Under the pieces are notes generated by a model. It had not been told where the DNA came from. It searched no databases and was given only the letters and a program-made list of their open reading frames with translations. From Sphaeroforma arctica JP610 (lineage: Eukaryota > Opisthokonta > Ichthyosporea > Ichthyophonida), in contig NW_014040555.1 in assembly GCF_001186125.1 (NCBI RefSeq), positions 33,092 through 64,920 on the forward strand: 31,829 nucleotides of DNA. The letters run 5' to 3'. Positions within the stretch are counted from its first letter, which is position 1, and each line of letters opens with the position of its first letter. The position numbers were made by a program, and so were the translations under genes. Below, piece by piece: positions 1-9,937 of the stretch.

Positions 1-1832
1 TAAGCTAGTGCGATAATTTTCGTGTCCAACAGTAAGTTCTTGATGTCTCCACTGCTGGAGATTTGGCCGGAATTTTAGGTCGGAAATGGCCAGTAGGTCG
101 GCCTTTTCTCAGGTCTCTTCTGCACGAAAATCTCTGACCCCGCAAAGCGACGATTGGGAAAAACTCTTCAGTTTCAAAGATAAAAATCCAAGGATGGTTG
201 ACTTTTATGAACAAAATTGGTGGTAGAAATGGCTACACGATAGGTGATGTCAAAATCCTGAGCTCTACACTGTTTTGTCATATAAATACTTCAATTTGTT
301 AGCGGATTAGTTCGCTACTCTTTTAAATAAAAAAACATCGAGTTCTTTTAAAATAGTAATAGTGTAGATACCTTATCCACTCCACAATAACTTCATTCGT
401 TGCATACTGATAGAGACTGGATCCTTTAAATCCAGAGGATAAAATGGCCAGAAACTAAAGTGTTCGCCAAACTTTTAAAATTGTCCGATCGTCCAATCAG
501 GATTAACCCCTCAATGTAAATATGTGCTATTGTAAACCTGGTATTGTATTCGCGTTTTGATATTTCGATAGAACCATCTTGTACAGTATACGCTCAGCAG
601 TACATATCTGATGTGTTCTATATACTGTCGGTCTTTCCGTATTAGTGAAAGGACAACTCTAGTATACAATTAGACCCATTAAGTCAATGCGAGCAGCGAC
701 TGACGCACTTCCCGTCAATTAATCTAAGACTTTGCATGGAGTTCCGTTTTAATATTTCCAAATTTATACAATTCCGTTCGTACTGTCACCTTGCTCAAAA
801 GTTATGCCTAGAGGTTCAAAACTTACCACAACTGCTGCCCGATATCCTGGGAGTATGTGTCGTGTATATAGATAGCTCAAATATTCTATACCAGTAGAAT
901 GCATGCAGTAGAGTACACTAGTCACTCACTCTAGACCATAATTACAAAGCGAATTATCCATAGCACGCAATATTTATTGTCCTTATATTTGTGGCTGTTC
1001 ATTTGTTATGGTAGCACGTATAATTTTGTGCTTTGTTATGATAGCACACATAATATAATTCGTCACTCATACTGTTTGTAATTGTTTCTTGTTCGTACAC
1101 TTTACTACGGATCCAACATTCAGGACGATTTTGGTTCATTACAGACACATAGTAGCTCCGGCATTATTGCTTTTAGTAGTGATCTGCGCTCAGTTACACA
1201 TTACTCCGGAGCAACGCGCAAAATATGATAGCACTCTATAGCACGTAGTGCCATATCACATTCCGGATTCGATTATGGAGTGGATGACATAATATCATGC
1301 ACTTACTACTGCCACAGTTTGGGAATAATTGACTGATCGGCTACCGGATGCGTACGCGTCACTTTTATGCATAACTGTTTTTCATCAAGATATGATTACA
1401 AGCTTCACATGCCCAAGTTGCTTCACATACCGTCATGTCAACTGCAACGGACAACAGTTGTAAGAACACACCGCAAATTCGAACAAAGTTCCGTGGTTAT
1501 CATGGGCCAAACTTGTCGCATACTACAGCATAATGTCACAGGCTGAAAACCGAATGAAGTTTTGGTGGAGGCCCAATTTAAAATCACAAAACAGAGTGTG
1601 GTAGAGAAAACTGTCAAAGAGTAGGGAACCAGTATAAGAGGGAATACATTCGTATAGAACATTGTTTTCGCTGAGGCGAAGCACGTAGACGCGAGGCTTG
1701 TACAGAATCAGATATTGTAACTGCAATAACGAAGAATGTTTCGATGCCTGGCGATGAAAGTGTTATAGAATGTTTTTTTATGGAAACAAACACCGCCTTT
1801 CCAATTTCCCATTACGCTAGATAAGATCCAAC
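1..1832. other. Intergenic, no recognised gene
   Basis: No frame on either strand shows a recognisable family or sustained coding character. Only short chance frames occur. The one small pattern seen is a roughly 31 bp imperfect tandem duplication near 1002-1056 around the motif TTATGRTAGCAC, with a related TATAGCAC copy near 1235. The stretch is best read as decayed repeat or intergenic DNA. Confidence 0.5.
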
Positions 1833-2132
1833 GTTATAAAGAGAAGAACAGTACAGCGTATGGGGAAGCTAAAGTAGTCACCTCCACTGCTACTACATTA
1901 AAAGGCGACAAAGTTATGACCGATGCGAACGAAAGGTGGACAATGATTCAACCAATAAATGGCAATCACAGTCTGGAACTAGGTTATAAAGAGAAGAACA
2001 GTACAGCGCATGGGGAAGCAAAAGTAGTCACCACCACTGCTACTACATCAAAAGGTGATAAAGTTATGACCGATGCGAACGAAAGGTGGACAATGATTTA
2101 AGCAACAAATGGCAATTACAGTCTGGTACTAA
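1833..2132 (+). repeat. Two 150 bp tandem units in the Ty3-like fossil
   Basis: Two direct units, 1833-1982 and 1983-2132, each begin GTTATAAAGAGAAGAACAG. The period is exactly 150 bp, so the duplication is 50 codons long and keeps frame. The units differ at roughly 10 sites by eye. The encoded unit includes GYKEKNSTA and KGDKVMTDANERW. It lies just upstream of the protease-like trace, so it probably belongs to the gag/protease linker of this fossil. Confidence 0.8.
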
Positions 2133-3670
2133 AGTCTGTCCATGTCAACGTTGCCGAGCGAAAATCAACGTTGAAGTTTGTTCACCCGCGTTTCAATTCA
2201 TATCGAGTGCAGGCGTTACTCGATGAATATGGTTGTAGTTTTATGATTCCATATTAGATATCCGCAAAAACAGACCTGATCAGATTATCAGCATTCAGAA
2301 ATACAGTTGTCCTGTTTTGATGCGGGAGGATCAACCAACATTTCGCAGTAAGTACTGTTCGATTTAATATTAAAAATAGCATTTTTATCAATACATTTCT
2401 CATTGTGATTCGTTTACTTCCTGGTGTCCAGTAGCTACTTGGTCTCGACCGGAGCGTTCCTGATGTTCAATGTGATACCAAGCAAGCACAATTCATACGG
2501 CTATATGATGGGGGGGAATTATTCAACAAGAAAAATACACTGCGAGTTTCTCGCCCTTCAGATGAGGAACATAATGGCACTGTAGTCAAACATATATTTC
2601 ATAACCAGAAGTTTCTGTGGCTGGTCACACAATCCCTCGTATTCGGCTTCTGATATCAAGTTTCAAAAGTAAAAACAGATTACTATAATATTTATTTGTT
2701 CCCAAAAGCATCGCTTTAAGATATATCACTGCCTGTTTAGTGAAAGGTACTAATCGCAAAAGGTATATTTAAATCGGTAACCACTGACTAAATTTTACCA
2801 ATGTGTATAACTATTCATTATTGGATATATTGAGGAACTCGACATTCCCCAGCTAGTTGAGGCAGTCACATCTACTGAAACGAAATAGATTTTTTCTCAC
2901 CTCACTGGAAAGAGACATCACAAGAGAAGACATACATTTGTCACGCGAAGAGAATTTACCATTTGATTATAAACATGCTGCAAATTTATCAGATGCACAA
3001 AGGTTACTTATTGAATATCTGCTCATTAAGTAATACTTGTTCGATCATTCTGAGCACGATCACCGTTTCATGGATCAACCCCCAGTTTGGTTGCTGATAA
3101 ACACCGAAGAAGCGATAAACGTAAAACAATATACACTTTCACGCACGCAAGAATATGCTCATGAAACTATTGTACGTGACATGATGGCAATAATATTATA
3201 GAATACTCGGATAACCCGCTCCAGAACTTGTATTGCCGAAACCTTAATAGCCAGGGACCTATAGGTTAGTCAAGGAACGTATAGGTTAGTCACAGATTTC
3301 CAAAAGGCAAACACGCACATAATATACCGTGACTAGCCAATAGTACACTCAGCTTTCCAAAAACTAAGTGGTTGTCAGTATTTCAGTACATGGGACGTGG
3401 AATCGGGATATTGGCAAATTTTAGTAGATAAGGAATCTCGTAGATTCCTAGCCTTCTCCACGCCTGTGACAAAAGTTTAGTATAGAGATATACCGTTGGG
3501 ATTACGACCATCGGCTGTTATATTTTATAGTATGCACAAGCGGCAGTAGTTCTTTATGCTACCATATGTGGCAGAAAGGAGCCCGTGATAATTTGATGGA
3601 TTTGACTACTGAAATATGATGCGAAGTGCGTTCGAAAGACTAAGAATAGCGTTATGACTAAGCACTAACA
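1833..3670 (+). mobile_element. Old Ty3/gypsy-like LTR retroelement fossil
   Basis: Plus-strand remains of an LTR retroelement pol region. Near 2200-2260 a stretch reading VQALLDEYGCSFMIP resembles the start of a retropepsin. From about 2980 to 3560 the order of motifs follows a Ty3/gypsy reverse transcriptase: a connector region, then RLVTDFQKANTHI, then FSTWDVESGYWQI, then FLAFSTP and IPLGLRPSA. The element is broken many times, and no LTRs were found. It therefore looks much older than the elements on the right side of the window. Assignment to Ty3/gypsy rests on the spacing of the RT blocks; BEL/Pao is a less likely alternative. Confidence 0.65.
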
Positions 3671-4740
3671 CATTCAGAGTGTGTGTCCAACGCTCGCCCG
3701 TTTCATGTACAAGTCAACGCGTGCAAAGTTAGTGAAGGTTGTGTTGACACAATTACAACTGTACAAAGGTAACTTACAGGAATGCCTACCTGCACATCAG
3801 GCTTCATATTCGTTGGAAAGGTTTTGAGGAAATTGTAGGGAAGTTAATATTGTCGAACTGCTACGAGAAGCTCGGGGAGAGTGATGCAACGATGGAAGAC
3901 ATATGTTCACGACGATGGATACAGAATAAATCTACCATTGGGTGAAAACCAGATCCTGTGTGCCATTGTGTGGAATAAAGCTGGCCAACCCTCGTAGTGG
4001 TCATATGGGCTGAGTCAGTCTGAGATATTTGAACGTGGTACCGAGAAGGGTGAGGTTGTCATCCGCAATTATTTTTCGGAGCAAAGTTGGAGGCTGCCCA
4101 ATCCTGGCTATCCATAGCGGGAAGTATCTTAAGTGGTACCAGAAGTCTCAAAGATTTGGTATGTACCGAAATCTGGAAATATTACTTCAGGAGAGTGATG
4201 GGTATGGGGAACATCAATCTATCGACCAGTACTGGATGGTGATATATTGGTACCCGCTGTCCATAGAGAAGGAAGCCCCCGAGACAGTCGTGGAGAGTCC
4301 ATACGCCGTGGTAGTCATGCCGATTATGTAGTTGATGTAGTAAGTCCGGTCCAATTGAGGGTAGATTAGGGCCCTCCAGAATACGCCGTATTATGAAACT
4401 GATACAAGCAAAGTGGCTGGACGTAAAAGTCTTATCTCCGGGCACACAGGACAGTGGCATCCACCAGTGCGATAGTCAAGCAATTTGAACAGGAACGTCT
4501 TGATTGCTATCACGGCACAAAGACGGATTGGGATGTGTTCATGGCAATGGGTAAAGCTATCATGAGAGGGCTTGTCCGGGTCCGTGATGGGAAATTATCT
4601 CCTTATAAGTTGATAATAGTATTGGCGGCAAACTTTGCCTGCTATCTTCTTAAATGTGAGACGCTATGTGGTATTATGTCGGATCTCACAGAGCTTACGG
4701 AGTTCTTTGTGTTGAGGTGTGCACCCACCCCTTGATTCTA
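3671..4740. other. Unassigned stretch, short frames only
   Basis: Two plus-strand frames, 4029-4331 (100 aa) and 4454-4735 (93 aa), are open but match no family I recognise. The segment at 4290-4345, read in another frame, has a basic Ser/Arg-rich character. This region could be the decayed downstream part of the left retroelement fossil or the 3' flank of the LINE. Nothing firmer can be said. Confidence 0.3.
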
Positions 4741-4838
4741 GATAAGCGTAAATACTGAACTGGGATTTGTCCGGAGGTCTGTTACATGTTCAAGCGGGTC
4801 TCGTAAGTGGGGCGAGTGGGTCTGTACTGTCGATAGAG

Positions 4839-5740
4839 TCAAGTTTTAGTCCCAGGAGGCAGCCACCAAAATACTCCGCAAATTGGCGTGCTGGAAGTAA
4901 AAAGGAGTCGTATGCGCTGGTATAGCAGTTTTGAAAATATAGTGCCTGTTATGATGGCTGCTGTTTGATTCTGTGCTGAGTTGTACCGCTCGTACAGCGT
5001 CTTCAACACTGCAAGGATGTTCAGACCATAGTTGGCCGTTGAAAGAATGGATGTCGTGAATATTTCCAACCGATTTCGCGGATGGTGCCAGCTGAATCCA
5101 TAAAACCCATACGCCCGGAAGCACTCTATATATAGCCTGGAGTAATGCTCCACGAGGTGGTCCATGTGTTTTACATAGTCGATACCCGGTCTGCCCTGGG
5201 ACAGTTGAGACCCTAAGTAGTTGGAAGGCTGTGAAAAGATGTCAGAGAGTTCCGCCGCCAAGGGCATGGGAGGGGAAAGTAGGCGTCTGTTGAGAGTGTT
5301 CGCATATGGGGAACCTACTAGCGTTGGCGGGATGAGATGTCCTTTGATACGGAGAGGCGGTGTCACATGCAGCATGCTCGACCACCTCTTTCGGGGCGTA
5401 AGAATACCATGTTTTAGACCGGATTGGCGACCCCAACCATCGATTGCGTTCAGGAGGGGTTGCAACCGAAAAGACTGCGGAGCCTGGATGCGTGTGTCAT
5501 CTACAAAGAGGTAGAAGCGGAGTTATTCCGGCCGAAATTGCGCAAGTGTAATAGCCAGGGAGTCCATATAAATGGAAAGTTGTAGACCGACAATCGACTT
5601 TGGAGTGTGCCATTCGTTTTATGGAATAGAGGTGAAAGCTTCCCACGATACGTCACCCGTGTGGGAATATTCTCGAACGATGCACAAAGACAACTGATAC
5701 AGTTCTCTAGCATTCCAGCGTGGCGCAACAGCATCCACAT
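4839..5740 (-). pseudogene. LINE reverse transcriptase, C-terminal half and thumb
   Basis: This continues the RT after the TAA at 5741-5743. From 5740 the frame reads LLRHAGMLENCISCLCASF and TRVTYRGKLSPLF, the usual helix and substrate-loop blocks. Near 5565-5575 the reading shifts by one frame: YMDSLAITLAQF follows, then a TAA near 5526, then LRFYLFVDDTRIQA, with FVDD at 5497-5508 as the catalytic box. From 5465 a 208-residue frame continues through AIDGWGRQSGLK (thumb) to a stop at 4839. So at least one frameshift and two premature stops separate this from a working enzyme. VDD in place of the more usual ADD is tolerated in the family. Confidence 0.8.
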
Positions 5741-6559
5741 TTACGGGAAGGTCACTTTATCGTATGCTTCAGCGATGTCAATATACACATCATTCCAGGC
5801 ATCCTCGGAATGTATCTCAGATTCCATCGCGACTAAGGCATGAGTATGACAGGAGTAGCGTGATTTAAATCCAATTTGAGTTGCATGAGTGGTTGATCGG
5901 GGGTGATTTGTTATCAGCTGTAGGAAGGACTTCTCAAAAGGTGCGTCGAAAATCTGCGTTAAGGTTATCGGTCGGAAATCGGCAGGGGATGCAATATTCA
6001 CGTCTGCTTTCGTCGGATGGGCTGTTAAGAGATTGAAGTATAAAGCTTTAGGGAATGTACCAGCCAGTAAGAGAGTGGAGAATGCCTCATCCAAGATGCC
6101 AATAAATGTGCTGTCAGGGTCAGGGCGTCCCATAGTCGGGAATTCAGTTGATGATTCTACTGCGGCCTTAGGGAGAAGGATATGGATATCATCTGGACCA
6201 GTACCCTTGTTTGGATAGCGCAGTATTACCTTCAACACCATCTCCGAGTGAATAACTGCATTTGATGGAGGTGTTGGTACTGTGTCCGGCGTGATGACGT
6301 GTGGGTTAGTTGAGTTGAAGAGATCTTGGTAGTAACCCGTCAGTGCAGCGTCTGAAGCGGTGATCGACGTTGAGGTAGATGTCCTTGTATATCTGGATGT
6401 TGTGTTGGGCAACAGATCATGGGCGGAACGTGTGATTTGGCAGTCGTTGTTGTACCCACGGGTTGTCAGTGACATAATAGTAATCTTAAAAAATGGCAGG
6501 GTTCGCTGGGTAGCGCCAAATTTGATCTGGTGTACGATCCAATCCGTCTGACAGTCCAT
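5741..6559 (-). pseudogene. LINE reverse transcriptase, N-terminal half
   Basis: A 272-residue open frame. Around residues 120-130 it has NKGTGPDDIHILLPK, the non-LTR 'K-A-x-G-x-D' block. Around 165-205 it has FPKALYFNLLTAHPTK and ADFRPITLTQIFDAPFEK, the blocks that in LINE RTs read 'W..a.i.pi.K' and 'yRPIsl.....K..E..'. Around 230-245 comes TQIGFKSRYSCHTHALVA, equivalent to 'Q.GF...rs..da'. At the end YIDIAEAYDKV is the palm block with the first catalytic aspartate. A TAA at 5741-5743 stops the frame immediately after KVTFP, and the same frame stays open beyond it with the expected homologous sequence. Confidence 0.85.
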
Positions 6560-6565
6560 GTATTG

Positions 6566-7077
6566 TCAGGTATGACCGTAACAGATGTTGATGCTCCCGG
6601 ATCTCAGCTTGAAATAACAGGGTGCGGGACTTGTCGTGTAAATGATGCAGTCGGTGGCGATACCGGTTGTGGCCGTGGGATGAAAGACACTGGTGCTGCA
6701 GTGGTGATTGAGACGGAGGCACTCGCCGAAGACGGAATCATGGTTCATTTGGGACCACCTGAAGACAGATTTAAAACCGTGATCCGCAAGAAAGTATGTT
6801 TGTAGAGAGGCTGGTTTTGTTGGCATGTGGTACGCGTGCTATGTACCGATAGATTCTCCCGTACGTAGGTATTGTAGGCGCCAGGCACTGAGAGTAGTGG
6901 CCTCTGCCGTCTTTTTGCGGGGTCCATTGATCGTGGATGTGTGACCATACTGTCTAGCTTTGAAATTGAAATCACCCAAACGACATCTGGTTGGAAGTTG
7001 CCAATCTCAGAAGGATTCATGTAGCGTTCAACTCCTGCATCTGTGAAAGAGTTGAGTGGGAGGTAGAATATAGTCAT
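6566..7077 (-). pseudogene. LINE endonuclease domain (AP-endonuclease fold), broken
   Basis: This would nick target DNA for target-primed reverse transcription. The diagnostic GDFN box lies at 6965-6976 in the frame reading LGDFNFKARQYGHTSTINGP. Further on, GIATDCIIYTT near 6640 corresponds in position to the 'R-I-D-hydrophobic' box that precedes the final SDH motif. No clear SDH was found, although CYGHT stands at about the expected place. At least two reading frames are needed to follow the domain, so frameshifts are present. It directly precedes the RT in the same orientation, as in one pol polypeptide. Confidence 0.6.
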
Positions 7078-7369
7078 TCGAATACCAAAGCAGAAGAAGA
7101 AAACGAAACCTCGATGCTTGGAAAATATTACAATGCCACATTGCGAAGGATGTACGAGGTTGTGTCGTGCAGTGTGATGTAAGATATGATGCTTCGTGGA
7201 AAGACCTACATTATTTAAAAAAAGTCACATTGTGCCAGGTTTCAACCACATACATAACACCAACCTGATCCAAAATCGATATAACATTCAAACACTTATC
7301 TGGTTTCGTTGGAGTAATCATGCTGAGGCCTCATGGATTAAGAAGCGTCATCTTCTGCATATGTCCTAA

Positions 7370-8280
7370 CGTTGTTCCCCTTCTGACAAGCTGACAACGG
7401 GTTCTGTTATATTGATTTTCATGTCGTCGTCTGTATCACGTGCTACCAGTTGATCTGCCTTCTCCAAGAGTCGGGAAACCGCTGATGGGGCAGTTGGGTT
7501 GCGTGCGGAGTCTTGGGTTGTGGGTTTGTCACGCTTTCATTGAAGTGTCCTCACAACAGGTTATGTATTGTTGATTTCCATGTCTTCATCTGCATCACGT
7601 GCTTCCAGTTGCGTGCGGAGTCCTGGGATGTGGGGTTGCCTCGCTTTCATTGAAATACCCTCTCAATACGCTCGGTTGTAGATTTGAGGATCTCGATATC
7701 TACTGATTTCGTCAAAGGGTTCAATGAGATCAAGGCTGTTGCCCATGTTCTCGGGTGCCAAGCCTGCATCTTATCGGGCCTCGCGCTTGGTTCGAAGATG
7801 ATGTATAATTGCTGCTTTGGCTAAATCTGGGTGCTTATTGGAGCGTGGATCGATATGTTCATCATGGCGCCACTTCCAGGAATAATTCGTAATTCGTTTC
7901 AATTTGGCTTGGACCTCAAATACAGATTCGGATGATGCTGATTGCTCGGCCTAGACGGTTGCGTTTGAAAATTGGTTTTGATGGAAGATACCAGAGAAGA
8001 TGGTGACGATTCAAAATTGGGTGGGAGCGTCACACTTCTTCGAAGGTATAGCTTGAGGGATGCTTGCCATTTGGAATCCTACTTCAAAGAAAAGCCAGAC
8101 AGGAGGTGTATTCGTCATTTCGTCTACAGATTTTTCGGGCAGCTGGCGACCCGTCATTTGTGACATGAGTGCTCCAGAAACTATGGCTGTTACTTTTGGT
8201 ACTGGAAGGGATGGTCATATTTTAGGGGACAGTTTTGTGGATTTAGCTACTTTGGAACGGTAGCTGGCAACTTCAATGTT
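7370..8280 (-). pseudogene. Possible LINE ORF1 / 5' region remains
   Basis: Upstream of the endonuclease on the same strand lie several coding-like pieces with no clear family: DKPTTQDSARNPTAPSAVSR near 7540-7480 continuing to a TAG near 7376, LKRITNYSWKWRHDEHIDPR near 7900-7830, and MTGRQLPEKSVDEMTN near 8150-8105. They are hydrophilic and in several frames. Position and strand suggest the N-terminal or ORF1 part of the same LINE, but no zinc knuckle, RRM or coiled coil is seen. An unrelated decayed gene is equally possible. Confidence 0.3.
7398..7672. repeat. Unequal tandem duplication
   Basis: Two consecutive copies: about 7398-7556 and 7557-7672. Shared blocks include TTGATTTYCATGTC, CACGTGCTWCCAGTTG, GTTGCGTGCGGAGTCYTGG and CGCTTTCATTGAA. 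The second copy lacks roughly 50 bp between the CCAGTTG and GCGTGCGG blocks. The repeat lies in the putative 5' region of the LINE, where tandem units are common in some families. Confidence 0.75.
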
Positions 8281-8412
8281 ACTTTTTGCTAATGGTGCGT
8301 AAGCGATTCGCCGGTGTAGTGATCACAGTGTCATCATTTGTTGGTTGTTGAATTTCAGTAAACCAGACAAAATAAACATAAATCAATACTGTAAATGAAA
8401 CATACTTATATC

Positions 8413-8520
8413 TCCTCGATGGTCTAGTTGGTTAGGACGTGGTTCTCATAGTTCAAATTCGTTGCGGCGAATCGCAAATGCGTCATTCCGAGGTCGCAAG
8501 TTCAAGTCTTGCTCGGGGAA
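8413..8520 (+). tRNA. tRNA-like gene with probable 34-nt intron, copy 1
   Basis: The acceptor stem TCCTCGA/TCGGGGA is fully paired with one T-G wobble. The D arm is GTCT-AGTTGGTTA-GGAC. The T arm is GCAAG-TTCAAGT-CTTGC, the variable loop AGGTC and the discriminator A; CCA is not encoded. A-box and B-box consensus are present. The gene is 108 nt, which leaves about 34 nt beyond a class I tRNA. Placing the insert after position 37 gives the loop CTCATAA, anticodon CAT, the usual elongator-Met loop. However, the anticodon stem TGGTT/TTCCG pairs at only three of five positions. The insert carries its own hairpin, ATTCG-TTGCGG-CGAAT. The isotype is therefore unsettled, and a tRNA-derived repeat is the alternative. 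Confidence 0.75.
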
Positions 8521-8521
8521 C

Positions 8522-8527
8522 TTTTTT
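8522..8527 (+). terminator. RNA polymerase III T6 terminator
   Basis: A run of six T on the coding strand starts two bases after the discriminator A of tRNA-like copy 1. This is the standard Pol III stop and supports transcription of the gene. Confidence 0.75.
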
Positions 8528-8834
8528 GCATTTCAGTACAGCTTGGTTGCTACTGATGTCGATTCTTTATAAAGGCGATATAATCAATTTTCCCCGACTC
8601 TTAAGGTTAAAATACAGCATAATATAGCGCTATACTAAGTCTTTGTTGTTAGCTTCGCAGGAATAATATACTTCGCTCATACGAAAGCAACAGCCACAGC
8701 ATTCATGCAAATGCTCTAAGATTGGGGTTCATATCCCAGTGTAAAGTCTTCATAAATCACTTTAGTGGTGTCTTCGTACTTCATGCCCTGTGGTAAATAA
8801 CACATGACGCTTGCATAGGTAACGTATTGAATTT

Positions 8835-8840
8835 AAAAAA
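8835..8840 (-). terminator. RNA polymerase III T6 terminator
   Basis: Six T on the minus strand follow the discriminator A of tRNA-like copy 2 directly. The downstream bases differ from those of copy 1, so the T run was kept or gained independently of a shared flank. Confidence 0.75.
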
Positions 8841-8948
8841 TTCCCCGAGCAAGACTTGAACTTGCGACCTCGGAATGACGCATTTGCGATTCGCCGTAAC
8901 GAATTTGAACTATGAGAACCACGTCCTAACCAACTAGACCATCGAGGA
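8841..8948 (-). tRNA. tRNA-like gene with probable 34-nt intron, copy 2
   Basis: This is an inverted copy of the gene at 8413-8520, identical at all but one of 108 positions. The single change (G to A) lies in the loop of the hairpin inside the presumed intron, so every tRNA stem is kept, including the two weak T-T positions of the anticodon stem. The flanks differ beyond a few bases, so only the gene itself (plus ATC just upstream) is conserved. The two copies converge 3' end to 3' end with 320 bp between them. Isotype doubts are as for copy 1. Confidence 0.75.
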
Positions 8949-8949
8949 G

Positions 8950-9937
8950 ATGAAATTGTCTTTAAAACGTGATTGATATAACGTTATTAATAGATATGGT
9001 ATTTACATATGTTCATTTCGTATTCCTTGTTTTACTGGTCTGTGGAGTGGGTCACGACGGCCTTACATAGGCTTTTAAATGTATTTTGCCGACCATCCTT
9101 ACCAGATAATGAATAGATTCGTCGCTCTGACCAATTTATCTCATTGAAAGGTTTTATGGTCAACTATGAATGTGAACGAAGGAAGGTATTGTATAAATCT
9201 AGAAAGGGTTCAGTGTAATCGTTCTAGTACCGGGTAATCAATATCGTTTGTGCGGGATGACGGGCGAGAAATGACCAGATGATAAAACTTGGTGTACTCC
9301 CCTTAAAAGTACGAATATTGAATTAGGTATCCTGACACTGGGGATTCAACCGAAAGGGAGGCCTCAAGCTCCGTAACAGGTACCTGTCACTGGTGATGAT
9401 AGAAATTATGATATTCTCTACCAATACGGTGTCCGTTGTAGATTGTGTATCCAACGATAATCCAGGTGCACTTTTGACTTGTTACATGTCTCGTCTGTGT
9501 TTATTTCTGTAAGGTGTGAAGACCCGATGCTTTAATCGACTGCCATGTACCCTTTTAATATTGTTGACAACCCCCAGCAGTAGTAAGTGCTTTACCACTG
9601 CAAAGTAGTTCGAGAATACATTCAAATAAACCCGACATAAAAACTATCCAATACAGGATGTTTAAATTCAAAAAGATATAATTTTACCTGCAGCCCTCGG
9701 TAGGAAGCTGAAGGCATAGCCTTCTGAATCATACAAGCCAAACATTGGTCTGGATTTTCTGGTCCGGAGTAAAAAATAATAAATTGATGACGCGAGTTTT
9801 ATATAGCAAACACACAGTCAAAACATACTAACACACACAAAAACACCTCCAAATACTATGTATGCACAACCTTATTAACTGTACTAGTGTCGCTATCAGA
9901 GGCGTGCACAAGCCTCACCTCGACTTGTAGAGAATCC
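8950..9937. other. No gene seen; flank of the P-type transposon
   Basis: No sustained open frame and no known motif was found on either strand. If the transposon to the right has a left terminal inverted repeat it should lie here, but I could not find one by eye. Confidence 0.4.

Larger units (their letters stand above)
4740..7080 (-). mobile_element. Decayed non-LTR retrotransposon (LINE), APE-type
   Basis: A minus-strand LINE pol. In order it shows an apurinic-type endonuclease (GDFN at 6965-6976, frame reading RLGDFNFKARQYG), then reverse transcriptase from about 6559 to 5400, then a C-terminal region with QNQTAAIITGTIF near 4960. That last motif resembles the segment after the thumb in Jockey/CR1-like LINEs. 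No RNase H or CCHC knuckle was seen. The element is dead: frames change several times and stops interrupt it. The 3' boundary was placed near 4740 because coding character fades there; no poly-A or short-repeat tail and no target duplication were found. The clade (Jockey/CR1/I group) is an inference from the motifs. Confidence 0.85.

Noticed and set aside
4182-4460. Minus-strand 92-residue frame as a continuation of the LINE
   Set aside because: It lies beyond the place where the LINE C-terminal similarity ends and has no recognisable motif.
8690-8755. A third tRNA-like arm set between the inverted tRNA-like genes (GGTTCATATCC B-box-like, AGCATT/AATGCT stem)
   Set aside because: The acceptor and D arms cannot be found and the loops are eight bases long; B-box-like strings are common by chance.
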